From Bacteroidota bacterium (GTDB lineage Bacteria; Bacteroidota; Bacteroidia; Bacteroidales; B18-G4): a stretch of 31,552 nt of DNA. The stretch is taken from NCBI GenBank assembly GCA_003648575.1, contig QMPN01000004.1:1-31552 (forward strand). The letters run 5' to 3'. Position numbers and translations under genes: made by a program. The notes beneath the pieces are model-generated. The model searched no databases, was not told the DNA's origin, and worked only from the letters and a program-made list of their open reading frames with translations. Below are positions 6,044 through 14,584 of the stretch, in pieces; within the stretch, counting starts at the first letter, position 1, and every line of letters begins with the position of its first letter.

Positions 6044-8059
6044 ATGAAAAAGATCAACCTCCTTGTATTTATCGGAATTGTCATGTTATCAGCCTCAGTG
6101 AGGGGACAGGACATCCCTGTCTGGAAAAAGATGCATTACCTCAGCGAAGAGGAAATGAAGCTTCCCAATAATAACCTGAAGAATTTTGTTCCTACTGATC
6201 CGCCGGCACACCCGGTGCGTATGGTGGCTGAGTATGAGCAGATGCAAAGTGTACTGGTAAGGTACCCCTTTGGTATACCAACATCTCTGATCATTGAAAT
6301 GTCGCAGGATTGTGGGGTGACTACCCTTGTTGCAAATTCATCCCAGCAAAACCTGGTTACCAGCATTTATCAGAGCGGGGGCGCCAATATGGATAATATT
6401 GATTTTATCATTGCCCCGACCGACTCATGGTGGACCCGCGATTACGGCCCATGGTTCGTGATCGATGGCAATGGGGAATTCGGAGTGTGTGACTTTCCTT
6501 ACAACAGGCCCAGGCCCAATGATGACGAAGTTCCTGTTGAGGTAGCAGCCCATCTGGGCATAAACCTTTTCGGAATGTCGCTGGAGCAGACGGGAGGAAA
6601 TTGGATGTGTACCGGGGATGCACAGGCATCTTCTACCGACCTCGTGTGGGAAGAAAACCCCGGCCTCAACCATCAGGATATTCAGGATATGGTTGACGAC
6701 TACCTTGGCGTGGAACAATATCATGTGCTGCCAGATCCACTGGGTGATTATATCAAGCATGTCGATTGCTGGGGTAAATTCCTTGGAGTGAACAAGGTCC
6801 TGATCGGGCAGGTCCTGGAAAATGATCCCAGGTATGATGATTTTGAATATGTTGCAGATTATTTTGCGAACACCCTTAGTGATTGGGGTATGCCATATGA
6901 AGTTTTCAGGGTTTATACACCCGGCTATGCCCCGAATACACCATATACAAACTCCCTGATCTTGAATAAGAAAGTATTTGTTCCTGTTACCGGGAGCACT
7001 TACGATGATGATGCCCTTGCTGTTTATGAAGCAGCCATGCCGGGTTATGAGATCCATGGCATCTTGTATGGTGAATGGTATAATACCGATGCCCTCCATT
7101 GCCGTACGAAAGGGATTGCAGATATCGGAATGCTGCATATCGACCACTTTCCATTGCATGGAAATATACAGTTACAGGATGAATACAATATAACCGCAAC
7201 CATAACAAATTATAGTGGCATGCCGCTTTATCCTGACTCCCTGCAGGTATTTTATCAGGTCAACGGCGGAGCCTTTGAATCGATTGTTATGGCACAATCG
7301 CTTGGCAACCAGTATTCGGCCAGCATCCCTTATATGGAAGAAGGAACTCTGGTGGGTTATTATATCCATGCAGCGGATGAATCCGGTCGCAGTACCAACC
7401 ACCCGCTGATCGGTGCACCCGATCCGCATGAGTTCACTGTAGTGCAAATGCTTCAGGGTCTGATCGTGATGCCCGATACCTTACTGTATACAACAATAGA
7501 TCAATGCATTGAAGGGCAGGAGGTAAAAATCTATCCCGACGGGGTAGAAGAGGTAACTGTCGACTTCATCAACCAGATGGAAACAGATATTTTCTACTGG
7601 TGGTCGGAACCCGAGATCACTTTCCCATATACTATTCCTTCGGGCGATTCCCTGGTATTGACAGTATACATTGGTATTCCTGTTGATCAAAGCACATATC
7701 TCGTACAGGACACCATGTTTATCGAATGTGGGGGAGGCGATGAACAGGTCTTGATCATGGTAGATGAAGATATTATTTCCAGCCTGCAAGAACCCGAAGA
7801 GAGCTTTAATATCTCGGGCATATATCCCAATCCTTTCGATCGTGTCACAAATATTAATTTGAGCATTCAGCAAGATCAACACATCAGGATCGATGTACTG
7901 GATATCAATGGGAAACTGGTATCAACTATTGCCGATATGCCGTTTGCTGCGGGCGATCATCAGGTGCAATGGGATGGCAGCCAGTACCCTGCCGGCATAT
8001 ATTATGTGACTGTAAAGGGTGATCAGCTTATCGGGACTGCCAAGCTTATTAAAAGGTAG
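6044..8059 (+). CDS. Secreted peptidylarginine deiminase (PPAD-like) with T9SS sorting domain
   Basis: The family hydrolyses guanidino groups; the Porphyromonas enzyme (PPAD) converts peptidyl-arginine to citrulline. Residues 1-21 are a signal peptide. The deiminase domain spans about 55-360 and shows the full active-site set: D127 (DSWWTRDYG), H239 and D241 (HVDCWGKF), N303 (YTNSLILN) and nucleophile C353 (ALHCRTKG). By family knowledge these correspond to PPAD D130, H236, D238, N297 and C351. R155 and R157 (YNRPRPND) sit where PPAD R152 and R154 hold the substrate's C-terminal carboxylate. Beta-sandwich regions follow, and residues 594-671 are a T9SS sorting domain (IYPNPF...AGIYYVTV...KLIKR). 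Cytosolic agmatine deiminases lack a signal peptide and sorting domain, which argues for the protein-modifying type. The specificity is inferred, not shown. Confidence 0.9.
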   Translation: MKKINLLVFIGIVMLSASVRGQDIPVWKKMHYLSEEEMKLPNNNLKNFVPTDPPAHPVRMVAEYEQMQSVLVRYPFGIPTSLIIEMSQDCGVTTLVANSSQQNLVTSIYQSGGANMDNIDFIIAPTDSWWTRDYGPWFVIDGNGEFGVCDFPYNRPRPNDDEVPVEVAAHLGINLFGMSLEQTGGNWMCTGDAQASSTDLVWEENPGLNHQDIQDMVDDYLGVEQYHVLPDPLGDYIKHVDCWGKFLGVNKVLIGQVLENDPRYDDFEYVADYFANTLSDWGMPYEVFRVYTPGYAPNTPYTNSLILNKKVFVPVTGSTYDDDALAVYEAAMPGYEIHGILYGEWYNTDALHCRTKGIADIGMLHIDHFPLHGNIQLQDEYNITATITNYSGMPLYPDSLQVFYQVNGGAFESIVMAQSLGNQYSASIPYMEEGTLVGYYIHAADESGRSTNHPLIGAPDPHEFTVVQMLQGLIVMPDTLLYTTIDQCIEGQEVKIYPDGVEEVTVDFINQMETDIFYWWSEPEITFPYTIPSGDSLVLTVYIGIPVDQSTYLVQDTMFIECGGGDEQVLIMVDEDIISSLQEPEESFNISGIYPNPFDRVTNINLSIQQDQHIRIDVLDINGKLVSTIADMPFAAGDHQVQWDGSQYPAGIYYVTVKGDQLIGTAKLIKR

Positions 8060-8065
8060 GTTTCG

Positions 8066-9955
8066 TCAGGAAGTTTCTTCCGGTTCAAGTTTTTCCAGAA
8101 TATCTTCTATCCTGAAGGGTTTGGGGATGTAGGCATCCATACCCTCCGAGAGGCAGTAATCCGCGTCCTGACCCAGAATATTGGCTGTGAGGGCAATGAT
8201 CCTGGTCCGTTTTTTGTCAGGATTTTCAGCCTCGTACTTCCTGATCAGATGGGTGACTTCAATGCCATCCATTTCAGGCATCTGGATGTCCATCAGGATG
8301 ATTTCGTAGTCATTTTCCTGATATTTCTTCCAGGCTTCTTTTCCGTTCACTGCCAGGTCGACCTTATGTCCCAGCTGCACCAGGTTGATAATGGTGATCT
8401 TCTGATTGATCACATTGTCTTCTGCCAGGAGGACCTGATATTGCTTTGTGTTAGCCAGGGGTAACAAGTCCTGTTCTTTTTCTTCAGGGCCAGTGTAATC
8501 AGTTTTTCCGAAGCGGATGCTAACTGAGAATGTTGTCCCTTTCCCAAACTCACTGCTTACGTCAATCTTCCCTTTCATCAGATTTACCAGGTTATATACG
8601 ATGTTCAGGCCAAGTCCTGTACCGCCAAAGCGCCTGCTGATGGAAACATCTGATTGGGAGTATTCAGCAAACATGTCTTTGATACGGGAATCGGGGATAC
8701 CAATACCTGAATCGATAACCTTGAACGTAGTATGCCATGCATCATGGCTTTCGCTGTCGATGGTCACGTCAAGGCTAACGCTGCCTTTCTCGGTAAACTT
8801 TATGGCATTCGACAGCAGATTAGCCAGGATTTGTTTCATGCGAAGCTCATCACCGGAAACATATTCCGGCACATGATGATGCACGCTCAGATAAAGTTTG
8901 ATGTTTTTCTCCGTGGCATTCGATAGGTTCGCACTTACAAGCTCATCCAGTATCTTTCTGAGGTTAAAAGCCTGATCTTCTATATCGATTTTTCCTGCTT
9001 CTATCTTGGAGAAATCGAGGATCTCATTTACAATTGATAATAAATTGTCGGCGGAGGCATTAATAATATCCAACAGTTCTGATTGCTGATCATTCACCCT
9101 GGTGCCTCTGAGTAATTGTGCAGAATTGGTGATACCTCCCAGCATAGTACGGATCTCATGGCTCATCTTGGCCAGGAAAAACGTTTTCGACTCTGTTGCT
9201 TTTTCTGCCTTTTCCCTGGCCCTGACCATCTCACTCTCTGCCCTTACGCGCTCGCTTATATTTCTGACAATGGCCTGTATAAAAGACTGCTCTCCAATAT
9301 TGATCATGTTCAGGCTTACTTCAGCATCGAAAGTGCTTCCGTCTTTCCGGGAATGGACCCAGTAAAAGCGTTGTGAGATGCCTTTTTTGCATTGTTCGAT
9401 ATAAAGAATTGCTTTGTCTTTCGAGGACTTCCCGTCGGGTTGTTTAGAAGGTGAATAATCATAGGGGGGATGACCGACAATCTCCTCCCGCTTGCACCCA
9501 AACATTTCTAAGGTTTTGCCATTACAATCGACAAAAGTTTCATGGTTCATCAGAAAAATAGCATCATTGGCCTGGGAAAAAATGGCTTTGTATTTGTCTT
9601 CACTGACCTGTTGGTCAAGGAGTGTTTGTTTTAGAATATTCCGCTGATGAGCAATGGCCTTGTTAGCCCTGCGCTGGCTGCGAAGCCTTCTGTATGATGT
9701 GATCAGGCTGATTGCGGAAAGGATCAGGATAATTATAACAAACCAGCGAGTGTACTTTGCAAGGCCACGATCATGTTCCGCCTGATTGAACTCTACGAGT
9801 TTATCTTCAGGCATTTCATTTTCCGCTTCGGAGTATACGGCCTCTGTCTCCGAGTGCAAATATGAAGGGCAGGATGCCTTCACAAACTGCTGGCATACAC
9901 AAATGCTGCATAATACCACCGCCAAAAGTATTTTCCTGATCATGGACAGACTCAT
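8066..9955 (-). CDS. Hybrid sensor histidine kinase/response regulator with PAS domain
   Basis: This 629-residue hybrid kinase has an N-terminal signal-like hydrophobic segment (6-24), a short periplasmic piece and a membrane helix (about 70-86). A PAS domain follows (about 118-236, ending in the PAC-like IVRNISERVRAE), then HisKA with phospho-acceptor H266 (KMSHEIRT). The HATPase has an N box near LLSNAIKF (380-387), a DSGIGI box (415-420) and GGTGLGL (444-450). The receiver (about 506-624) has acidic residues near LLAEDN, phospho-acceptor D556 (LMDIQMP) and K612. The usual Pro-Leu-Asn after SHEIRT is Met-Leu-Gly here. There is no large periplasmic sensor domain and no partner regulator next to it, so input and output are unknown. 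The stop lies six bases from the convergent deiminase stop. Confidence 0.92.
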   Translation of the reverse strand: MSLSMIRKILLAVVLCSICVCQQFVKASCPSYLHSETEAVYSEAENEMPEDKLVEFNQAEHDRGLAKYTRWFVIIILILSAISLITSYRRLRSQRRANKAIAHQRNILKQTLLDQQVSEDKYKAIFSQANDAIFLMNHETFVDCNGKTLEMFGCKREEIVGHPPYDYSPSKQPDGKSSKDKAILYIEQCKKGISQRFYWVHSRKDGSTFDAEVSLNMINIGEQSFIQAIVRNISERVRAESEMVRAREKAEKATESKTFFLAKMSHEIRTMLGGITNSAQLLRGTRVNDQQSELLDIINASADNLLSIVNEILDFSKIEAGKIDIEDQAFNLRKILDELVSANLSNATEKNIKLYLSVHHHVPEYVSGDELRMKQILANLLSNAIKFTEKGSVSLDVTIDSESHDAWHTTFKVIDSGIGIPDSRIKDMFAEYSQSDVSISRRFGGTGLGLNIVYNLVNLMKGKIDVSSEFGKGTTFSVSIRFGKTDYTGPEEKEQDLLPLANTKQYQVLLAEDNVINQKITIINLVQLGHKVDLAVNGKEAWKKYQENDYEIILMDIQMPEMDGIEVTHLIRKYEAENPDKKRTRIIALTANILGQDADYCLSEGMDAYIPKPFRIEDILEKLEPEETS

Positions 9956-9987
9956 TGATTGTAGTAAAGATTCGGGTTGAACTTGAG

Positions 9988-10020
9988 CAAATATAACAAA
10001 TCACATTAAACCTCATGCAA
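9988..10020 (-). promoter_or_regulatory. Promoter of the hybrid kinase gene (-33 TTG, -7 TATATTTG)
   Basis: On the minus strand TATATTTG (9995-9988) matches TAnnTTTG, and TTG (10020-10018) lies 22 bases upstream, within the spacing reported for Bacteroidota promoters. The -7 box is 32 bases before the ATG. Confidence 0.5.
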
Positions 10021-10021
10021 T

Positions 10022-10053
10022 AAAAAACCCCCAAACATGAAGGTAAGGGGGTT
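10022..10053 (-). terminator. Rho-independent terminator after the TPR gene
   Basis: On the minus strand AACCCCC (complement of 10047-10053) pairs with GGGGGTT (complement of 10026-10032) around a 14-base loop, followed by a run of Ts (A-run at 10022-10027). It sits just past the TPR gene stop and before the kinase promoter. Confidence 0.75.
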
Positions 10054-10074
10054 CTTATTAATTGTTAGATCTTT

Positions 10075-11028
10075 CTAGTTACATTTTAAAACCACATTTC
10101 GCTGGTAGTCAGCAACGTCCTTATTTGGTCCCTTTTTAACATTTCCGTATGCTTCACAGGCTTTTTCTTTATCGCCGGCTCCTTCATAAGCACGGGCAAG
10201 TTCGAAATAATAATTCCCTTTACTTTTTTCTCCTTCAAAACTGATGGCTTTTAAAGCTGCTTTCTGAGCGTTGAGCCAGTCTTCTTTTCCATTGCAAGCC
10301 ATTGCATAGTAGAAAAAAGCATTGGGATCTTCCTTATAATATTGAATGCTTTTCTCAGCATTCATTGTGGCAATATTATATTCTTCTTTTTTAATAGCTT
10401 CTCCGCAAATCCTCAGGAAAAATTTTCCTGCCGCGATATTTGCTTTGGTCTTCAGTTTCTCATCGCTACTGTAGTCCTGCACATTTTTCACAGATACTTC
10501 AAGCAGGCCAACATCATCAAGCTTACTGGCACCCAGCACAAGGCCGTAATGCGCATTAGCGTATTCAGGGTTATATGTTAAAGCCTGGTTATAGTTATCG
10601 ACTGCTTGTTGAAATTTAGTCTTTTTGAAAAGTGCATTTCCCTTCCCGGTATAACTGGCAGCAAAGTAACTCTTTAACTTGCCATCAATAGCGGGATCAT
10701 TGATCATTTTGGCATATGTGTCGGACTCGGTAAAAAGTATGATCGCTGAGTCATATTTCTTTACTTTAAACTTCTCAATACCCATTTTCATGTACAGGTT
10801 GCAGATCTGTGATTCAGCCTTTACCTTGAGGCCTTCTCCTACATCACCTAACTCTCCACTGATCTCTGCACATTTTTTATAAGATTCAATGGCACCCATA
10901 ACGTCACCACCTCCTGCAAGCTCGATGCCTTTGTTATATGATTTGCCTGCTGCATTCAGGTTCTGGGCTACCAGCCCGGTGCTGATCGTCATAAAAGCAA
11001 CGGTCAGAATGATAATTAATTTTTTCAT
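10075..11028 (-). CDS. Exported tetratricopeptide-repeat protein
   Basis: Residues 1-21 form a signal peptide (MKKLIIILTVAFM...GLVAQ), so the 317-residue protein is exported, probably to the periplasm. The mature part is all-helical with TPR signatures. Examples are AAGKSYNKGIELAGGGDVMGA at the start, GKGNALFKKTKFQQAVDNYN and NPEYANAHYGLVLGASKLDD in the middle, and ELARAYEGAGDKEKACEAYG at the end. TPR arrays act as protein-binding scaffolds; no enzymatic motif is visible. It seems to be a single-gene unit, with a -7 box upstream and a terminator downstream. The partner is unknown. Confidence 0.82.
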   Translation of the reverse strand: MKKLIIILTVAFMTISTGLVAQNLNAAGKSYNKGIELAGGGDVMGAIESYKKCAEISGELGDVGEGLKVKAESQICNLYMKMGIEKFKVKKYDSAIILFTESDTYAKMINDPAIDGKLKSYFAASYTGKGNALFKKTKFQQAVDNYNQALTYNPEYANAHYGLVLGASKLDDVGLLEVSVKNVQDYSSDEKLKTKANIAAGKFFLRICGEAIKKEEYNIATMNAEKSIQYYKEDPNAFFYYAMACNGKEDWLNAQKAALKAISFEGEKSKGNYYFELARAYEGAGDKEKACEAYGNVKKGPNKDVADYQRNVVLKCN

Positions 11029-11099
11029 AATGTGTTTATAAGATTTAATATTGATTTACTAAACGAACGATTGTGTAATACATTGTATTTTAAGGGGTG

Positions 11100-11107
11100 C
11101 AAATATA
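11100..11107 (-). promoter_or_regulatory. -7 element (TATATTTG) for the TPR gene
   Basis: On the minus strand TATATTTG matches TAnnTTTG and lies 71 bases before the ATG. A TTG within a TTGC motif lies about 19 bases further upstream, a workable -33 spacing. Confidence 0.42.
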
Positions 11108-11170
11108 GAAATCCTTCCAGTAATTGCAAGTACCATGCCATGAAGTTGATGATTAATTGATCAGGATATG

Positions 11171-12892
11171 TTATGATTCCAGCCAGGTTTTAACATCTGC
11201 CGGATTCAGTGCCGGGATATTCAGTTTTTTCTTTTTCCTGAGTCCGTTCAGGTCATTGGCAAGCTTATTGGGATTGGCTTCCTTCAGATCTGCCACACTT
11301 TCAAAGCCTTTTTCCCGGAGCACGGATACCCATTCAGCCGGGAAGCCCAGAGCAGTAAACTCATCATCAGAAGCAACTATTGCTTTCTTTTCGGGTCGCA
11401 TCTGTGGGAAGAAAAGAACATCCTGTATGGATGCTGAATCGGTCATGATCATACTTAAACGATCGATCCCAATCCCCAGCCCTGCCGTTGGCGGCATACC
11501 ATATTCCAGTGCTCTGAGGAAGTCCTCATCCAGCACCATGCTTTCGGTATCACCACGTTTCCCCAGCTCGAGCTGTTCTTCAAAGCGCTTGCGTTGATCC
11601 AGGGGATCATTGAGCTCACTAAAGGCATTGCAGAGCTCTTTGCCATTACAGATGGCTTCGAAGCGCTCCACCAGGCCTTCCTTGCTGCGATGCTTCTTGG
11701 CCAGGGGCGACATCTCCACAGGATAATCGGTAATGAAGGTGGGCTGAATAAGTTTGGCCTCACAGCTTTCCCCAAAGATCTCATCAATGAGCTTTCCTTT
11801 ACCCATGCTGGGATCTGTCTCAACATTAAGTTTATTTGCCGTTGCCCGAAGCTCAGCCTCATCCATTGCCGAAATATCGATCCCGGTATATTCATGGATT
11901 ACCCCAAGCATACTGTATTTTTTCCATGGCCGCTTGAAATCAATAGTGTTCTCTCCCACCTTAACTTTGGTAGTTCCGTGCAGGTCAATGGCGATCTTTT
12001 CTATCATCTCTTCCACCAGGTCCATCATCCACTCATAATCCTTATAAGCCACATAGAGCTCCATCTGGGTGAACTCAGGGTTATGGAACCTGCTCATCCC
12101 CTCATTCCTGAAATCTTTGCTGAATTCATATACACCGTCGTAACCACCAACGATGAGCCTTTTCAGGTAGAGCTCATTGGCAATGCGGAGATACAGGGTC
12201 ATGTCGAGGCTATTGTGATGGGTCTTGAACGGACGTGCCGCTGCTCCGCCATACAGGGGTTGCAGTATGGGTGTTTCTACCTCGAGGTAGCTTTTTGCGT
12301 TCAGGAAGCTCCGCATGGAGTTGACCAGTTCGGCCCGCTTCACAAACGTTTTCCTTACATCAGGGTTTACGATCAGGTCGAGGTAACGTTGACGGTACCG
12401 TTGTTCGGGGTCTGTAAAAGCATCCCATACCTGGTCTTCTTTTTCTTTTACCACAGGCAAAGGCTTCAGCGATTTACTGAGTAGGGTATATTCTTTAACG
12501 TGTATGGTGATCTCTCCCGTTTTGGTGGTGAAGGCATAACCTTTCACCCCGATGATGTCACCAATATCAAGCAAGCGTTTGAAAACAATGTTGTACAGGC
12601 TCTTATCTTCTCCAGGGCAGATCTCATCACGCTTGAAATAAAGCTGGATTTTCCCGCTGGGATCCTGAAGTTCTACAAAGGCAGCTGCCCCCATGATCCT
12701 ACGGCCCATAATGCGGCCGGCTATGCTGATATCCTGAAATAAGCTATCGTCATCGGGGTACTTGTCGAGGATCTCTGTAGTGGTAACATTAATGTCATAA
12801 GTTTCTGCCGGATATGGGTCGATGCCCATATTCCTGAGCTCCTTGAGCGCGTTTCTTCTTATCAGTTCCTGTTCGCTTAATTGCTGACTCAT
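11171..12892 (-). CDS. lysS: Lysyl-tRNA synthetase, class II
   Basis: The enzyme charges tRNA-Lys with lysine using ATP in the cytosol. From ATG 12892 it has 573 residues. It has an OB-fold anticodon-binding domain (about 52-135, [20 protein letters not shown]). Class II motif 2 is at about 261-275 ([15 protein letters not shown]) and motif 3 at about 471-479 (GLGIGIDRL). After the core come about 70 extra residues (503-573, from [10 protein letters not shown] to the end), helical and Lys-rich ([10 protein letters not shown]), that look like a helix-hairpin-helix module. Core bacterial LysS is about 500 residues, and a tail like this is known in Bacteroidota. An upstream in-frame ATG would add 28 residues but overlaps the -7 box, so MSQQLSEQE is preferred. 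Confidence 0.96.
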   Translation of the reverse strand: MSQQLSEQELIRRNALKELRNMGIDPYPAETYDINVTTTEILDKYPDDDSLFQDISIAGRIMGRRIMGAAAFVELQDPSGKIQLYFKRDEICPGEDKSLYNIVFKRLLDIGDIIGVKGYAFTTKTGEITIHVKEYTLLSKSLKPLPVVKEKEDQVWDAFTDPEQRYRQRYLDLIVNPDVRKTFVKRAELVNSMRSFLNAKSYLEVETPILQPLYGGAAARPFKTHHNSLDMTLYLRIANELYLKRLIVGGYDGVYEFSKDFRNEGMSRFHNPEFTQMELYVAYKDYEWMMDLVEEMIEKIAIDLHGTTKVKVGENTIDFKRPWKKYSMLGVIHEYTGIDISAMDEAELRATANKLNVETDPSMGKGKLIDEIFGESCEAKLIQPTFITDYPVEMSPLAKKHRSKEGLVERFEAICNGKELCNAFSELNDPLDQRKRFEEQLELGKRGDTESMVLDEDFLRALEYGMPPTAGLGIGIDRLSMIMTDSASIQDVLFFPQMRPEKKAIVASDDEFTALGFPAEWVSVLREKGFESVADLKEANPNKLANDLNGLRKKKKLNIPALNPADVKTWLES

Positions 12893-12906
12893 CTTAAAAA
12901 TTTTCG

Positions 12907-12914
12907 CAAAGATA
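12907..12914 (-). promoter_or_regulatory. -7 element (TATCTTTG) for lysS
   Basis: On the minus strand TATCTTTG matches TAnnTTTG and lies 14 bases before ATG 12892. It supports that start over the longer reading that begins at 12976. Confidence 0.5.
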
Positions 12915-12948
12915 ATACTTATTAAGGTTTGTGATAAGGAGTTTGGAA

Positions 12949-13008
12949 TATGGGGCGTGGGGAAGGTTTCGTCCACCGTCCCTCATAGCCCGGACCTCAC
13001 ACCCCATA
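12949..13008. repeat. Imperfect inverted repeat between lysS and lipA
   Basis: TATGGGGCGTGG (12949-12960) and CCTCACACCCCATA (12995-13008) are reverse complements apart from one mismatch within a 12-base overlap. They lie in the divergent lysS/lipA spacer and could form a stem or be a degraded repeat. Confidence 0.35.
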
Positions 13009-13015
13009 CCTACAA

Positions 13016-13023
13016 TATATTTC
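13016..13023 (+). promoter_or_regulatory. Near-consensus -7 element (TATATTTC) for lipA
   Basis: TATATTTC matches seven of eight positions of TAnnTTTG and lies 20 bases before the lipA ATG at 13044. Confidence 0.33.
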
Positions 13024-13043
13024 ATAATTTTACATCCGATATC

Positions 13044-13910
13044 ATGGCGGAAAAAAGAAAAAGACAAAAGCCCGATTGGCTTAAGATAAGGGTCCCTGCC
13101 GGGAAGGAATACCTGGCGGTGAAGGAGATTGTAAACAAGCACAAGCTGCATACCATCTGTACCAGCGGTAATTGCCCAAACATGAGCGATTGCTGGCAAC
13201 GTGGAACAGCTACGCTTATGATCCTGGGCGACATTTGCACACGTTCATGCAAGTTTTGCAATGTAAAAACAGGCAAACCATTGCCGGCTGATCTGGAAGA
13301 ACCGGAAAGGGTGGCAGAATCGGTCAGACTGATGGGATTGAAGCATTGTGTGCTTACTTCGGTCGATCGTGATGACCTTGACGATGGAGGTGCCGGCCTG
13401 TGGGCAGAAACTATCAGGGCAGTGAAAGAAAAGAGCCCCGGAACTACCATAGAGGCATTGATCCCGGATTTCCAGGGGAAAGAGCAGCTGGTACAAATCC
13501 TTATCGAATCGGGAGCTGAAGTGATCTCACATAACCTGGAAACCGTTAGAAGGCTAACTCCCCAGGTGAGAAGCGTAGCATCATATGATCGTAGCCTGGA
13601 GGTGATACGCATGATCAGCAAGGCCGGGGTCAGGTCCAAGTCGGGCATCATGACCGGGCTGGGGGAGACAAAAGAAGAAATACTTGAAGCCATGGATGAC
13701 CTGAGGGAAGCCGGTTGTGAAGTCTTCACCCTCGGACAATACCTTCAGCCAAGCAAAGAGCATTTGCCGGTTACCTCTTTTACAACACCGGAAGAATTTG
13801 AAGCCTTCAGGCTGGCAGGCCTGGGAAAAGGCTTTGCCCATATAGAAAGTCACCCATTGGTCAGATCATCCTACAAGGCTGAAAAACATGTGCCGGAGAG
13901 GTTTAAATAA
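13044..13910 (+). CDS. lipA: Lipoyl synthase
   Basis: This radical-SAM enzyme inserts two sulfur atoms into protein-bound octanoyl groups to make lipoyl cofactor. The 288-residue protein, of normal length, carries the auxiliary-cluster cysteines C39, C44 and C50 (CTSGNCPNMSDC). The radical-SAM cysteines are C65, C69 and C72 (CTRSCKFC). The C-terminal RSSY motif (VRSSYKAE) supplies the serine ligand of the auxiliary cluster. An in-frame GTG at 12957 would add 29 residues running through the repeat and promoter region, so ATG 13044 (MAEKRKRQ) is preferred. lipB begins two bases after its stop, so they form one operon and the product acts directly on octanoyl groups that LipB transfers. Confidence 0.97.
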   Translation: MAEKRKRQKPDWLKIRVPAGKEYLAVKEIVNKHKLHTICTSGNCPNMSDCWQRGTATLMILGDICTRSCKFCNVKTGKPLPADLEEPERVAESVRLMGLKHCVLTSVDRDDLDDGGAGLWAETIRAVKEKSPGTTIEALIPDFQGKEQLVQILIESGAEVISHNLETVRRLTPQVRSVASYDRSLEVIRMISKAGVRSKSGIMTGLGETKEEILEAMDDLREAGCEVFTLGQYLQPSKEHLPVTSFTTPEEFEAFRLAGLGKGFAHIESHPLVRSSYKAEKHVPERFK

Positions 13911-13912
13911 TC

Positions 13913-14584
13913 ATGAGTACGGAAATAATATATAAAGACCTGGGGAGCATTGCTTATGCAGAGGCATGGGAATACCAGGAAAAGCTGTTCAACGGGATCA
14001 TTGATGCTAAGCTGAGTGCTGCCAATACCCCCAATTATTTGCTCTTCTGTGAACACCCACATGTATATACTCTTGGCAAGAGCGGATCAGAGTCGAACCT
14101 GCTGCTTAATCAGGCGCTATTAGAGGAAAAAGGTGCTACATTTTTCAGGACTAACAGGGGAGGGGACATTACCTATCACGGCCCGGGACAGATCGTAGGT
14201 TATCCTATTCTCAACCTGGAGGCATTCGGCATCGGGATCAGAAAATACATTGAGCTGCTTGAAGAGGCTGTCATCCTTCTCCTGAAAGAGTATGGGATCA
14301 GGGCATTGAGGCTGGAAGGAGCAAGCGGTGCGTGGCTGGATGTAGGCAGTCCGCATGTCAGGAAAATTTGCGCTATAGGGGTGCGCACAAGCCGTTCTGT
14401 AACCATGCACGGCTTTGCATTCAATGTAAATACCGATCTGGATTTCTTCAGCTATATTAATCCTTGTGGCTTTGTCGATAAAGGTGTTACGTCCATGGAA
14501 AAGGAATTGGGCGAGAAGCAGGACATGGAGAAGATCAAAGGGGAACTGAAAGAAATAATCATTCAACTTCTTCTTAAGGCCTAA
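13913..14584 (+). CDS. lipB: Octanoyltransferase (lipoyl(octanoyl) transferase)
   Basis: LipB moves octanoyl groups from acyl-carrier protein to lipoyl domains, the step before LipA. The 223-residue protein shows RGGDITYHGPGQ (82-93), the family's most conserved block. RKICAIGVR (150-158) contains the likely catalytic K151. NPCGFVDKG (183-191) contains the acyl-thioester nucleophile C185. The start is two bases after the lipA stop. Its stop overlaps the convergent recO stop by four bases, and no terminator is visible between them. Confidence 0.96.
   Translation: MSTEIIYKDLGSIAYAEAWEYQEKLFNGIIDAKLSAANTPNYLLFCEHPHVYTLGKSGSESNLLLNQALLEEKGATFFRTNRGGDITYHGPGQIVGYPILNLEAFGIGIRKYIELLEEAVILLLKEYGIRALRLEGASGAWLDVGSPHVRKICAIGVRTSRSVTMHGFAFNVNTDLDFFSYINPCGFVDKGVTSMEKELGEKQDMEKIKGELKEIIIQLLLKA

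Noticed and set aside
6425..7159. 244-codon open frame on the minus strand
   Set aside because: It lies entirely antisense to the deiminase coding region, which has strong family matches; the translated product shows no recognisable domain.
11594..12484. 296-codon open frame on the plus strand
   Set aside because: It is antisense to lysS, whose motifs cover the same bases; no domain is visible in the shadow product.
13022..13729. 235-codon open frame on the minus strand
   Set aside because: It is antisense to lipA and has low-complexity Ser-rich content typical of a shadow frame.
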